This document shows positions 1 to 54,620 of a stretch of DNA of 62,000 nt, piece after piece. The notes beneath the pieces are model-generated. The model was given only the letters and a program-made list of their open reading frames with translations, searched no databases and was not told the origin of the DNA. How positions within the stretch are numbered: position 1 is the first letter of the stretch; every line of letters starts with the position of its first letter. Source of the stretch: Phoronis australis (taxonomy: Eukaryota > Phoronida > Phoronidae); contig NMRA01000175.1 of NCBI GenBank assembly GCA_002633005.1, forward strand, positions 27,334 through 89,333, given 5' to 3'. The position numbers and the translations under genes are program-made.

Positions 1-113
1 GAAATTTTCGCGACCTGGAATTTATGAATGCGAGCTGGATTTTGAAAATGCGACCTAGGATTTTGGCTCGGTCTCAAAATGCGACCTGTCGATTTTCATA
101 GCGTCGAGCCCTG
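1..113. mobile_element. Terminal fragment of a hAT-like DNA transposon, cut by the window edge
   Basis: The stretch ends in GTCGAGCCCTG; its reverse complement, CAGGGCTCGAC, is the same terminal motif that opens the element at 25291. Inside are four imperfect short repeats, each beginning GCGACCTG or a variant followed by a T-rich run, at roughly 20-30 base spacing. CAGGGCTCGAC-type ends are typical of hAT-superfamily non-autonomous elements. The other end and the target duplication lie outside the window, so the class rests on this terminus alone. Confidence 0.5.
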
Positions 114-1725
114 GACTGCCATCCCGAGAGGAGGCAGCGCATGTTTGGACCTGTTTAGAGTAAATCCAACTTGAAAGTTTCAAAAAAAATTCAACACGTA
201 TATTGCAAAAGGGATTGCTATTGTCTAAATAAGTTACTTTACGAGCAAAAAAAACCTTCTGTAGCAATTGCATTTTCTGACAATTAATAGCAAAGCAATA
301 TATTAGATTATCACTGAAAATAAGTCAACAAAATTTTACCCAAGTATCTTAGTTTACAGCCATGCTTGTCACCTCTGTGTATTGGTTTCTCTTTACATGG
401 AACAGTTAAGTTTTCCTGTCCTGTAGTACTAGTGCAGGTTCTTGAGGACGAACACAGCTATTTGGTTGACAATGTAACCTCTAAGACAGTGTAACAGGGA
501 TGTCCCCTAAAATCTCACCTTTTTATAGTTTTATCCCTTCTAAATTGAACTGGCCTCTTATGAAATGAATTTTGATATACAGCTCAATATCACTCTATCA
601 AATAGTCAAGAATAACCACAGTTTCCGAGATAATATTTCATCTACTGTTTTGAAAAGAATGCTATGTCTCACTGGGTGTTTCCAGACTTTGCAGTCTGCG
701 GTAAGGACTTCCTTGCATGACCTTGTTACTCCTCTGAAGAGTAATTTTGGCAAATTGTTTTCATCAAGGGATATTCCTTGAGGTCTAAATCCTGTCATGA
801 ATAGATAATGGTGTAATGTGACCCATTCATGTCAAATGTTGTTGCAACACTCCACTAAAATTTCTCAGCAGTGACTTCACCCCCCCTCCCCCCCGAACTA
901 TTTCATAATAATAATAATTCAATAATTTTAGAAATCGGCAACTGGTTGTCATAAGAAGCGATTAACTAACCTACAAGTCAAGTCGTGAACAGACTTTGTG
1001 GAAAGATTTTCGTTATTATAACAGCTGAAACTTGCCAAATGTTGTAAAACAAATCACAACAGCTTGAAATAGATCCTGTTTAATAAGTTCTCTAACTATC
1101 TGAAGTTCAAGAACCATTGAGTACACCTCAATACTGAGCTCATTCATGGCTTTTTCTACATTTTTGTAGACAAAACAAGTATGTTGCTATAACATGCTTA
1201 ATTCAGTTTCTTTATTTCCTCTAGAATAATAGCTATTTGTTAGCAAATGGGCATATTCTGATTATTACCTGAATGCAGGTGTACTTGCATTCCACAGTGA
1301 AATGACCTGTTGGCCTTTGACCTCATGAGTCATCAACCACTACAGGGATATTATATGACAGGTCCTTTCAGCTTGCCTGTCTCATACACTGATGGCAATC
1401 TGCTTCTGTCTTGCTTCAAATGGGGTCAAGTGAATTCAACCCCTCTGTTCAGAGCTGTTGTCAGTGCCTGATTGATAGCCACCCAACAGTGTGGACCTCC
1501 GAATTTTGGTTCAAATGTCTTGAAACTTGTTTTCAAGTTGTTAAAATTTAGGCAAGATGTTTAGTTATTACCCAGTGAGTTATTTTTGTGAGTTTCATCA
1601 CTTACAAGTAAAAAAATAGGTCAACAAATATTAGTTGAGTTACCAGGCTGCTGAGATGCCAAAATCATTGTTGGCCTCTCATGTCTGGATGGCTATATTC
1701 ATCTCGAGCATCCCTTATTTCTACA

Positions 1726-1759
1726 CGCTGATGAGCTTGCGGCGCTGATGAGCTTGCGC
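1726..1759. repeat. Two-copy 17-bp tandem repeat
   Basis: The unit CGCTGATGAGCTTGCGG at 1726-1742 is repeated at 1743-1759 with only its last base changed. A recent slippage-type duplication with no evident function. Confidence 0.85.
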
Positions 1760-2293
1760 TGGAAATTCTTTCATGTTATCAACAATATGTCAAGTGGAGA
1801 AATGAGGATTATGATAATTGCATTACAACATAAAGTGCTTTCACTAGGTGCAGTGTTCTCCATAACTGAACACCTGTGTCAGATGTAGGCAAACATCAGC
1901 GAGCATGCCAGAATTGCGTAGCCGCCAATGTTCTCTGTCGCGTAAAAGTACTTGCAGTTAGGTCCATATTTACCAGCCTTGTTACCTTATTATGCATTGT
2001 AGCGAAAAACAATTTTCGTTCAAAGCACTTATGCCGACAAACTGATGGCAAACTATTTACGGGGACATTGCTCACCTTTTTTGTAAATATGACTGTACCT
2101 TCTGAGGGTTTTTTGTTGAGAGGAAAATCCCCCCCCCCCNCACTGGCAATGCCTCAAGTAACCAAAGTTAACATTTTTCAGAAGTGATTCTAACCTTGAT
2201 ATTAATTAAAAAATCTCTTCTAATGACTGGAAGGGAATTTTTTTGGTCTGATTAGGGAAATTTAGCATGATTTTTCAATCTTACATAGGTTAT

Positions 2294-2330
2294 TGGGGCC
2301 AATAGTCAGCCCAAATATTGAGTGTCCTGA
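2294..2330. repeat. Short dispersed repeat fragment related to 38.1 kb
   Basis: GGGGCCAATAGTCAGCCC followed by ATTGAGTGTCCTG closely matches the stretch at 38101-38145, which reads GGGGCCAATTATTGGCCCC followed by ATTGAGTGCCCTG. The shared order of two blocks suggests two copies of one small interspersed repeat, too short to classify. Confidence 0.5.
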
Positions 2331-2653
2331 AATCACATTTGTATATTTACAAGCAGTATCTATCAATGCTCTCCACATTGGAAAATTTTAACTTTGGGGG
2401 ATGCATTCAAATATCTCTTGATCATTCAAACATCTCATAAGTGCTGGCAGACATGGCTCAGTGACACGTTTAATCAGGTCACGGAGTGTCTCTTAAAGGC
2501 GCATACAGCGATGAGGTGAAGTAAAAAATAGTAACTTCAAACCAGAAAACATTAAGTTTATGCCAGCAAATCAAATTGCAGAACCATACAGTGATCTCGA
2601 TCCAATTAATCGTGTAAAAATAGGGTAATAGTTGTATGTAACGTGCCGCATTA

Positions 2654-2701
2654 TGAGAACCAGTTTTCTCCACTGAATAACGGGCATCAAACTGGTTCTC
2701 A
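2654..2701. repeat. 13-bp perfect inverted repeat
   Basis: TGAGAACCAGTTT at 2654-2666 is exactly complementary to AAACTGGTTCTCA at 2689-2701, with a 22-base spacer. It could form a small cruciform or be the core of a very short MITE; no target duplication was seen. Confidence 0.7.
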
Positions 2702-5015
2702 AAATGAGTGCACATTACATTCGACTATTGACAAAATAGGGTTACAAGCCTACTGTATCAAAAACTCCATTTCCATATCAGAAGCAGAGCTTTTAGAAAT
2801 TGTGCTATGTGCTGCTTTAATTCCCAGGATAGTTGAAGACCAGACTGTTTTCATACATTTATCCAAATGATTTAGTGCTAATATAATGGTTGTTTTCTTA
2901 TCCTGTTGTCAGCTTAGTAGACAATGAATGGAGAAAAATTTATTTTGGAAGCTACATTCTCAACTGACTCAACACTGTGGTTTATAATAAAGAATCAGAC
3001 AGGATGTGGTTTTATGAAGAACTCAATAATAAGCCTTGTTCAGTTTTTGACACCAAGTTGACTTGAACAGATTAGTGCAGCATAACTGCTTGCTGAGCTT
3101 GAAATTAAACTCTGAATTGATGAGTTGGCGGCTTGTTTTTGTTTTTCAGCAGAAAAGGTGTTGCTTTGGTCAGCATTGGTCATTCATTACTTGTTTTATC
3201 TGTGTGAAGTTACTGTTTGGAAGCTAGGTTTGGAAATCAAAAGAAACTTTGGAACGAATTTCAGAAGATTTATTGTCTAACTTTGATAATGGCAGTGGTG
3301 ACTTTGGGGAGACTTGGGATTTTTCCTTGGTCACCGTGACAACCTGCAGCACTGTTCTGTCTGTAGATCAGCACAGCAAACCTCATAACACACAGTCATT
3401 TTCAGTAACTTCTCAAGTGTCTATTCTAAGTGTGGTGGTTATGGCAGAAAAGTTGAAGAGTTGTGTCAATGTGGCCAGTAGGCCTACCATGAATTCCTGT
3501 TGACGAATCTTGTCCTATGATCAGCTGAGCCTTTGCACGGCAAATCTGCCAGGAAGGCATAAGGTGGTGAGAAGAAGGTTGCTTTGTGCATGTGTCATGA
3601 GGATATTGCCCTGGTGTGAACTAAGTTGTTCAAGTGCATAGTCGATAAGTACTGCCTGTTTAATACTGCTTCTGTAGGGATTCGGATTTTCCGTTTTTAA
3701 GAACATATCTGTTTTAGCAAGCACCAAATTAGATTTCTTTTCCTTTTGCAAATTCGCACAAATTCCATTTTACTATTTCCAAGTTGTTGTTGGCATAAAA
3801 GTGATCTGGAAATTGTGTTACTTTTTCAGCTGAATTATGCTGCAGCTCCGTTTTACCGATCACTTGTTGTACACTATGATTTTTGTTCGTCCAATCCAGA
3901 AAAGCTACCGATGAACAGTGTCGCCTTCAGGGAACGTAAGATCATATTTATGTCTGGTCTTACCGAAAAAATTTATCCAGTTTGGAACAGTTTCTAAAGT
4001 TTGAGGCAACAAAATTCGAGCTGAAATGGGGTTCTCTTGTTTCTTGAGTGGGACATGGGCGATTTTGGCGTTCATCTTATTTCTCAGACCGGACATTGCA
4101 TTTATTATCAACGAAGTCTGAAAATAGACTCGGCAGTTCATGCATTCGTCAAAAATAAGAAGCGCCCCAATAGTGTGTAACATGGAAGTGAATTGTCTGT
4201 GTTGTTGATTGCAATTCTTAGGTTTGGGACGTACAATATTGGCTATTTATTTTTGATACAACTCCTGCCTTGAGCAAAATTATCAACTTTCGCAGTCGCT
4301 AAGTGGCAAAATATATCGTAAGTTACTTTTCATGAAACTGGCTTCGTGGTCTCCACTTATGTTCTCACTGACTTTTGTGCTGGAGCGAGTTGATTCGACA
4401 CTCGTTGATTCTCTGTTGAAGGGAATGGGCTAGTTGTCACACCCCTGTTGGGTTGGTGTCGTCTTAATTTTGGTCCAGTCTCAGAGACCCTGATTTTCCC
4501 TGAAGCTGCTCAATAGATGTAATTCAATGGTTTTCTCTGTTGAGCTTACGCCTTCACATGTGTTCATTAATCCCAACATGACCTCAATTTCACGAAATCT
4601 TGGTGTGGACATTTTAATGGAGTGGGAAGAAGTTTCCCTTGTGTGGGGTCCATGGTACTGTATTGTAAGCCTAGCTTCATTGAAGCACTCATGTTTTAAA
4701 AAGAAGTGTATTGGCTTGTTAAAGATCACTTTTAATTGTTTAAAGTAATTTTATGCTGAAAAAAGTACCGTTTGGTACTATATCTATAGCTTGTAAAAAT
4801 ACAGTCATTGTGGTCATTATCACTTACTACATGTCCTCTATGACATTGGCATCCTAAGTGTTTGGCCTTGGTTTGAACTATATGTATCTATATACGGTTG
4901 TCTTAATATAATCCAAAATTACCATTGATCAATTGTGAAGCTGTGCTGAGATGTCAGGTGTCTGTCTGTGTTGTGGATCTGTGGTAATGTCTATTTCTCT
5001 GTTGTTGTATTACAG

Positions 5016-46274
<41,259 letters not shown>

Positions 46275-47913
46275 CTGTGAGCGTGATTGTGACTGAAGAT
46301 AATTGTTAATACCGCCTGGCAATATCCACCAGGCTAAGAGAACATTGCTCTTCGTTGTCTGTGGGTTAATAGTCTTGCTGTGGCTGTGCCTTTGTGGTCT
46401 GCTGTCAGTCGGTTGTTAAGAATTTTTGAGCGTCTTAAAATATTCTCTGAAGTTGACAAGAATGCAATACTTCGGCACGTACACTCAACCTAAGTTGTTG
46501 TTTAGTTCTACTCAGTCGTCGTATGACAGTGCTGTTCATTTTCTAGTGGTCTGCTCTCTGTTCACGGAGTACTGTCTTGAATTGATTCGAGCCTTTTGCA
46601 TTTTATGCCATTCTTCCTAATTACACCACGTCGTCTTTAGATACGTAGGACTCATCTCATGTGTTAAGATGAGGCAGGTATTTCTGCGATTAAGTCCAAC
46701 CTTCTATTTAGACTTAATGGAGGGAATGATAGAAGATTGTTCTTTTGGCTGATCAAAGTCTCATGGTGTATAATTTCCTGTAGCTGTTATCATATGCGTT
46801 AATTTTGTATAAATTGACAGGTAGATCTATATATAATATATATTTATATCCTTCTAAGTCTTAATTGTGGTAGCATGAAGCAATCGTTGAAGACTATAAA
46901 TCTCTGAGATATACTGATTTACATTGTTTTGTCGACTAGTTGCCTCACCATATTATGAAGCCTGGCACATGCTGCTACTGTCTAGCTTACCAAGGATCTT
47001 AAGCGCTTTAAGAATCATGAGTCATCACAACCATAAATTGAAACAAAGGACGCAAATGCCGCTCATTTTCCAGTTGACTAGCTCCAGTGGTAATTGAGTG
47101 CTTCTTTGTCTAGCTGTGTACCCGTGGGATTATTGTGTGCGATTGTGGTCAGGTCTTCAGTTTTACTGGATTCTGAGTAATGTATATTGGACGACACGAT
47201 TTGTGACACCAGTCAGGTATATAGTTTACTATATTGACCCAGACCACTGTTTTTCCTGTGTTGATTATCTAGACTTTCACTCCGAAAGTCATGAGCTATT
47301 TATTTTGTATGGAGTTACTCCACAGGAACTCCTGGGGAATTAAAGTCTTCATACAATTTAAGCTTCAGTGGCTCATAATGTTTTCCACTAAGAGTATTTG
47401 TTGTAGAAAAGGGCAGGTTTTGCTAAGTCTTTGGACCTGTTTTGTCAGGCTGTATCAGATTAGATGATTAGAACATGTTTGGGACTTAACATAGTCTTTC
47501 CTTTCTTTTTACCTTAAAATGTTTCATCGAATGATTAACTCCTCTTGAATGGGAACATTTAGGCGATGGTAATGTATTCTCGCTTTCAGTGTTCTGAATT
47601 TACACGCAGTAAAGTTCGGTATTGTTCACTTCAGCGTAATTTTGTTGGTGTATTATCAGAAATTATACTTAAAATTCAATATTAAATTCCGTTACCTTGA
47701 AACATTTTGATGTCATGTTGAAAGACCATCTTTTTGACTACGCTGATTTGCTTTCAGATTTGTCTTGTGAAATATTTAACTAGAGCGTAGCAGAATTTCA
47801 CAATTGGTCAGATGTGAAGTGGTTGTAATCCATGGTTTAACAGTGGTTGTGCTTTGGCTTTATGGTATTACTTAAGGTGGGCTTTAAGATTATCAGCTCA
47901 TTGCCTAAACGTA

Positions 47914-47921
47914 TGTATATA
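47914..47921 (+). promoter_or_regulatory. Pumilio-type motif TGTATATA
   Basis: Exact match to the PUF-protein consensus UGUANAUA, about 100 bases upstream of the AATAAA. Function is inferred from motif and location only. Confidence 0.4.
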
Positions 47922-47982
47922 ATATTGTGTAGTGATTAGCTGACTCTAGATGGAGATTATTAGCGTAACAGTTACACTCTGA

Positions 47983-47990
47983 TGTAAATA
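47983..47990 (+). promoter_or_regulatory. Pumilio-type motif TGTAAATA
   Basis: Second exact UGUANAUA match, 26 bases before the AATAAA. Two such sites near the 3' end suggest possible PUF control of ROCK mRNA. Confidence 0.4.
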
Positions 47991-48016
47991 TGGATTGATA
48001 AAGTTTCCAATATGCA

Positions 48017-48022
48017 AATAAA
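48017..48022 (+). terminator. Polyadenylation signal AATAAA
   Basis: Canonical hexamer 1.74 kb after the ROCK stop codon, with GT/T-containing sequence following. The best nearby candidate for the mRNA 3' end. Confidence 0.55.
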
Positions 48023-48040
48023 GTTCAGGGTAAAGGATGA

Positions 48041-51000
48041 ATCGATCAGAGGCTCTTGCTTTATTTCGCACTGCGTTACTGTGTCTAGCAGTCAAAACTG
48101 CACAGTGCGTAATGTTACCATGTAAACACTACCGTATTGCCTATTGTGCAAACTTGTGCTCTTCTGCCTGTCTTTCCTTGGCAAAATTAAGCTGGAACTT
48201 TTTTGGGGGGAGCAATGTGGCATCTTTGGAGGCGCAGCTCAAATTATGTACACCCCCACTAACTTTGGATTTTCACATTTGAGGCAAATATTTGATAATG
48301 TATCTGTGACAGTTTGTTGTCTTTAAAGGTATAAAAGCACATGAAATATATACTGGAATTGAGAAGTGCATCTTGCCATCTCTCCGCTTTTATTGTAACC
48401 ATAGTGTGCTAATATTGGACAAGCTGCTGACATCAGACAATGACTAAGCCGAAGACCGCCCTGCACCGAGTGTTGGCGCAGCCACCACAAACCTGCTATC
48501 AAAAATATTGTCTATCCAAGATGTCATGCCACAAATCGATGTGGTTGTCTATTTATATAACACCTGTCGTGTTGGTGAGAGATTTGTCTATTATGTATGC
48601 GACTTCTCAAATCATAATTTGAGCATCTTTAACCTTGACCAAACTCAAAGTCTAGCTTTTTGTGGAAATAACTTCTGCCATTCCACTCCATGTGGCTTTT
48701 GTTCTGAACGGGCAAATAGTGCTTTTGTGTGCTCTCCTACCTGATGAGGTAAATTCTAGAATATTAATGTTCATCGCGAACATCTGGAATACTAACTCTG
48801 ATCTTGGAGAGAATAGTCCCGCGCTAAGTAGAAAAGGTATGTCATATCTGTGGAATATCTGATGACCTCGCATAATTTGTGGCTAAGTTTTGGTTCAAGT
48901 TTTTGTGAACTGGTAATCTGGTCAAAAAGTAGAAAATGTGAAGGTAAAACGAAGATTAAAACCAGTGACATGTTGATTAAAATTAGCAACAAGACAGCTT
49001 TCCATCGGTTTTCACCTTCATTTTCAGGATTGCTCTGTCATCTACTTTTTCGTTTGGTTTCAGTTGGTTAAGTCATATTAGTGTTTTGTTTTCACAAATG
49101 TATTGGCAATTTGGTGTTGTGTTTTCACAAGTGTGTTGGGAATTTTGTAAAAAATGAAGGTTGAACCCATTGATTATCCTAAAAATTAAGAAATACACAA
49201 CTCTAGATTTCTCATTGACCCAGTCTGACTGGTATTTTCAAAATGGGGTCTGTGTACAAGCCCATTTTGCAATACCGCAATAAAATCTCTTTGTTGGCTG
49301 AGGCATACTTAGAGACTTCTGTAAATATTTGCCAACCGTTTTGACATAAATCGAAGATAGTTTTTTAATGGGTAGGTCTACTTTGGGGTAGTAATATCAG
49401 CTGAACAAAACTTAATAACATTTTAAAGGCTGCCATCCCACTAAGGCTATGAAGTGTATGCCCAGGTTCTGCCTTGTACATGATAGGTCTCTGCTTGGTC
49501 AGTTGGTTGTGGTTTGTGTGAGGTGCTTTCTGAGAATTCAGACTTTCACTTTTCTAGTTATCCACACAAAGATGATGCTTATGTTAAGAGTTGTGTGGTT
49601 TGGGACAATATGATGGGAAGTGGACTTTGTAATGTTTATTTTTGAACAAAAATTAGATGAGAATTTTACTCTGTTTTTAACATGGTTCATCTGATATACG
49701 TCACCAGGCAACATTAATTATTGACAATTTTTTATTACCAATCCATGGACCGGTAAATATAGCATTTTATTTTTGTCATTAATTTATAACTTACATTGTA
49801 ATACTGAACGTACCAGTAAAATTATAGATCCTATTACAACCTATTATTGGCATGGCAACAAACAATAAAATGTCTTCAAAGAGTTGCACGTGGACCCCGC
49901 TACAGTGTTCATTTTATGTGATCTTGTTCAAAATTATGTAGTGCCCAAAAATACTGATTTTTAAATTTGGCTTATTTTGGAGCATCGTGTGTCACTGTAA
50001 TGCACCACGTTCCTCAGGCTGCTAATGTTATAATCAGACCCATCATAAACACACTGGAGGTGACAGTAAATGCTTTTAAATTTTCTTTTTGAAAGTTTGT
50101 AAATAGCATATTTCAATAGTCTGTGAAAAGTACACATGATTAAGTTTTGAATTTTGAAAATTGGACAAAAAATGTGACTTGTAAACCGTTTGTTTAATGT
50201 TGCCATAGTATGTTCCTCGTTAATTCTGCTGGGTGTGTAACATAGTTGGGCCAATTACCAAATCACCAAGCAGCAATTGGATTTTCATGTAAGCCAAGTG
50301 TCATACATTTCTTGGCATACACTGGGGGGTTGACAAGATTTACCTAGTTCGAAACTCCCCCCCCCCCACGGCTCCATTTCGTCCATGCACTAGAGTTCTA
50401 CACTATGGTGGTCATATTAATTTTGTTGATTTTGGAAACTGATCACTTTTGTTGCTTGTTTTATTTTTTGTGGATTTATGTATCTGGTGAGAACAATAAC
50501 TAGCTTCAATCAAAAGTTGGATTTTGAGAGACGGCACAGGTTCATTGCCCCTTTGTTTAGATTTATGGTGAATCTTCTTCAGCGCCGCACTAAGTGGCTG
50601 TAAAGTGGATTTTAGTGGGTCAAACTTCCGAACAAAAATGACCCTGGAGAAATTCCACATCGTTTTGGCCAAGTTTGTACTTTGCAGCTAATCGCCTTTG
50701 TAAAACAGTATATGCTACCGTGTTTTTACGGTAAAATCTCACCATTGATCTTTTTTCAAAGGCTTTGAACATTGTTTTGAATACTGTGACAATTTCTCAA
50801 AACAATGATCTGATAATTATACCATAGAACGTTTGAATAAGTAGAGCAATTTGGTGCTCCTTGTTTTTCATGAAAAAATGGAAGTAAGATTTCACTAAAG
50901 TTTGCCATTTTCTGTCCCACATTGGTGATATTTTACTATAAAAACATTGGCAATTGTAGTTTTAATAAATTCAGTGAAGAATTACTGTACTTCGACCATT

Positions 51001-52480
51001 CTTGTTGTTCAATACGAGTCATGGGTCCTTTACCAGTAGTTGTTTTATACTGGTTATAAGTTCTTTAACACTACACAGTGTTGTCCATTGTGTGTAATAG
51101 TTATTTCACACATGTAGCTCTGACCTCTTTTCTTTTGAAGTTCCCTCACTTTTGATGACATTATCAGCAAACTGGATCTGCTTGCCACTAGATGTCATTG
51201 TCCTATATTTACCCTGGCCATGTGAGCTGGAATTTTTCAAAAGACTTCACCAATCAGATAGGTGAACAACTGGAAATCACTGCTGGCCTCCAAAGATCTG
51301 TTAGAGATTGTGTTTGTTGAGTAAATATAATGCTGAAAGACCTGCAAACAAATCGTTTAACAAATACTTGATGTTTTTCTTATTCATTGTACCATGTAAA
51401 TAGTAATACCTCTAGTTGGTTTAGATTAGCTGACATTGTGGTCTAATTTGCCTTTTGATATTTGTATTGCTGTGGTTCTAACTGGTGGGGCTACTCCATA
51501 ATGCATTTAAAATAATAAAAATTCTATACATTTCGGATGATTTTTTGAAGTCACTAGTTCATTCCGGCAGAATGCAAGCATTTGTTTTCTACATTAGAGA
51601 AGGTTAATTTTTCTTTGAAAACAGCTTTTCGTCATTTTCAGGTAATTGCAGTTTTCGAGTGTTAGCACTGAAAAATGTATTTTTTGTTCCTTTCCCAACA
51701 TTAAAATGTATTTTTACTAGTGGTTTAAAAAGGTTTAGCTCTGTTGTTGGCTAGTCAGTTTCGGTTCCTTCTCATTCAGGTCTAAGAAGCACTTCACTTG
51801 ATCACTTCGACTGAGTTGCCCCCCAGGAAAATTTTAACCAGGCAGCTTTCTCATTCAAGTGGAAGTTGGCTTTGGAATGTTATTTCTTGGCGGTGCTTCA
51901 ACTACTTTACATTTACTGGTTTCCGTGTTCTCTTTCTCAGTGTCGCCGCCGATGATAATTTCAGAGGACTAATTATTGAGGTAGGTGTTCCTTGTGTTTT
52001 TCCGATGTCCACATGCAGACAAAGTGACCATGTTTAATAGGTTTAATGGTTCTTTCGTCTCGTGCGTATAGCCAGTTTGTTATTTTACTGGTGGCTTTTG
52101 ATGGAAAGAAGGAAAATCAATAACTTTATGAAAATTGTGCATTTTTATTTTTATAAGCACATCTGTAACAGAATCCAGATACGTGTTTGGTGTTGAGCAA
52201 ATATTTGTTGTGGGCTTCCGCTACCACAAAGCTATCTAAATTGGGCTGTAGACCTGTCTTATCAGTTAATCCCAGGTTCCTTGGGTCACAGGTATTATAA
52301 ATCGATGCGATAAAAACTTCATTCGATAAAAAACTTGGCCTACAAAGTCAAAACCTTTCTGGTTATTAAAAGATCATCATAATAAAAATAGAATTTATTA
52401 ACAGGTTTTAAAACCAGTGTTCGTTAGGAACATGGTATTGACTTAATGGTCCAGGTGGGGTAGAAAGATTACCTTGATAA
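48041..52480. other. No gene recognised
   Basis: AT-rich sequence with only short, unremarkable frames on both strands. It has AATAAA hexamers (for example 49864-49869) and a poly-C run near 50358. It could be extended 3' UTR of ROCK or intergenic DNA. Confidence 0.6.
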
Positions 52481-54619
52481 CACCTGGTAATACCTGGATT
52501 TGTATTCCACCTGGTAATTAGCTGCTCTTGTTGCTATGCAGGCCACTGATACCTTTGAGTTAGGACATTGCATGATTTCATAAGTCTTCTTTCAATGCAT
52601 TCCATTCCAGAACTACCATACCATATACACGGTCTTCAAGGGATTCATTCACTTGTAAAGCACAGTAAGGTAAGTTATTTTTGTTGCTCTGCCTGCAAAA
52701 TGTTTCGTTGGAGATTTACCCACTACCAAAAGCACTGTGTGAACGATGTTTTGTTGGAGATTTACCCACTACCAAAAGCCCTGTGTGAACGATGTTTTGT
52801 GATCTTCCATTTCATAGGCATGACTGAAGAAAGAAAAAATGCCGCTGCCATGCTTTTTCTTGGTGTTACCTGGACATTCTTAACATCCTTGCGGCATCAT
52901 CCTCCGTTGTCCCACTTTTTCATTTGAAATGTTGACAACTATGGTTGTGATGTAGGTAAATGATGATAAATGACATTTGCTCGACAGCCATTGTAATCTT
53001 ATTTAGTTTGCATATTGCATCCATACATCCCCCTGGGAATTGATGGGCTCAAATGCGTTTTTGTGATCCACGATGATGGCTTTTGTAGATGGCTTCGCTG
53101 CTCCAGATCCATTCTTCCGGCACCTTTTTATATTAACAAGCACTTCATCTGTCCTGGCATTTAGGTCAATTTGCTGTCATTTTGATTGAATTTATCGTGT
53201 ATGTTAAAGTCATTTGCGTGCGCAGCATAGTAATCATTTTGTCTTCTAGAAGACAATGAAGTCACCAGCTTGTACATCTGTGACCGAATTAATGTACTGC
53301 ACAAACAACGTAGCCTGTGTACTTGACATGAGGAATGACACTAAATAGCTGTTGTTTGTTTCGAATGTTGAATTTCATCTTTGCTAAAGTCTCGCTAATT
53401 TAGGACACAAGGTGGAGGACAAGCGAAACTTATTTTCTCACATTTTCATAAAAGACACATTGTGCATGTTCAACTACATACCATATAGGATATTTTGAGA
53501 AAACTGTGGCCATCCACAACCTTAAAGACATTGAAAAATGAGAAGAGCTATTTTGTTTATTATTATAGTTTATTTGTCTTTTAAAAAATATAATTTTATG
53601 TGACTATGATGGTGTGTACTGCATTGTGTACTTTTGCTATATGTGTACAGGACTTGTTTTTGTTTTGCAGATTGGCTGTTAAGAGTATTTAGACTAAATT
53701 GCTGTTTGGAGGCTGTTATCATAGTTTTACTCAATTTTTTTCATAAGTAGTGTTTTTTAATTTACCTTCATTTTTTCTATGTTTGTCCAAATCAAGTCGG
53801 TGACGTACCTGGCCTGCCCGTTGATGTGCCTAATTGGTAGTTGCATGCCATTTGCAATACAACATTTGTGGTGGTGCATGGTTCTATAAGCCAAGAGTAG
53901 CATACGGTAGCCTCTCTACATTGATCCACAGATTTCAGGCCGTGCAGGCAAATTGACCCTTAACAATGTGATTTTGCTCTAAAACGGATCCTATAAGTGT
54001 TATCAATGATACGTCTTGTAGTGTTTTCCATTAAGGGTTTAAATCTGCTACCTCACAATTTCTGCTGTGTATCCTTTGAAAATTGAAATTGCAGTGTATT
54101 CGAATGAAGTTCACTTCCAAATTCTTTTGTGGGTTGCTGCAGACCTACCATCCAAAGTTCCTTGTGTGCGTTTCAATTTCTTGGGACCTAAAAAAGTTCA
54201 GAAATTATAAATTTTACTTGCACAGAATGTTGCATACTTGGAAAAGTCAAATTGTGGATTTTTATTCTGATTAGCTAGAAACAATTGACGATTGTCATTT
54301 CTTCAGTTTTACTTCTTTCAACAACAAAAATAGTGCAGTGACGCACCCATGAAGTCAATATCTTTTAAGCTTGGTTGTATTGAATTATGCAAAAACGCAG
54401 CGTCTGGCAAAGAATGCATAGGTGTTGTTTTTATACACCTTGTGACATATACTTCCAGACAGTGATTATTGTGACATATCGAGTGTCTAAAAATATCACT
54501 TTGATGTAGAAACAGTATGCCACACAGGGCATTAATATATGTAATGCTTTAATGACTAGTTGGATGAATCGACTTAAACACGAACAATTCTGCTTTGAAA
54601 TACTTTTTATACAAGATAT
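52481..54619. repeat. Second large direct duplication, copy 1
   Basis: Repeated at 54621-56727 with substitutions and indels in the left three-quarters. The last 565 bases or so (from about 54055) appear identical. A single N at 54620 marks the junction. Contains no recognisable gene. As at 30867, this looks like overlapping haplotype contigs left unmerged. Confidence 0.9.
52704..52795. repeat. 46-bp tandem duplication present in only one copy of the block
   Basis: A unit with GAGATTTACCCACTACCAAA and GATGTTTTGT occurs twice in tandem here but once in the matching place near 54843. If the two blocks are alleles, this is a length polymorphism. Confidence 0.8.
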
Positions 54620-54620
54620 N
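54620..54620. other. Single N at the junction of the second duplication
   Basis: Located exactly between the end of copy 1 and the start of copy 2. Confidence 0.95.

Larger units (their letters stand above)
114..5015. other. No gene recognised; presumably ROCK intron 1 or upstream sequence
   Basis: I found no ROCK exon 1, no other protein family and no RNA gene in this stretch on either strand. The open frames are short and unlike known proteins. It contains poly-C tracts near 880-897 and at 2131-2139, the latter interrupted by a single N at 2140; a 17-bp tandem pair; a 13-bp inverted repeat; and a small dispersed fragment shared with 38.1 kb. If the acceptor at 5015 is intron 1's end, most or all of this is intron. 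Confidence 0.5.
46275..48040 (+). other. ROCK: Probable ROCK 3' UTR
   Basis: AT-rich sequence without introns or frames of note follows the stop. It contains a TATATA-rich stretch near 46.83 kb and ends just after an AATAAA at 48017. The extent is inferred; longer forms using AATAAA at 49864 are possible. Confidence 0.55.
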
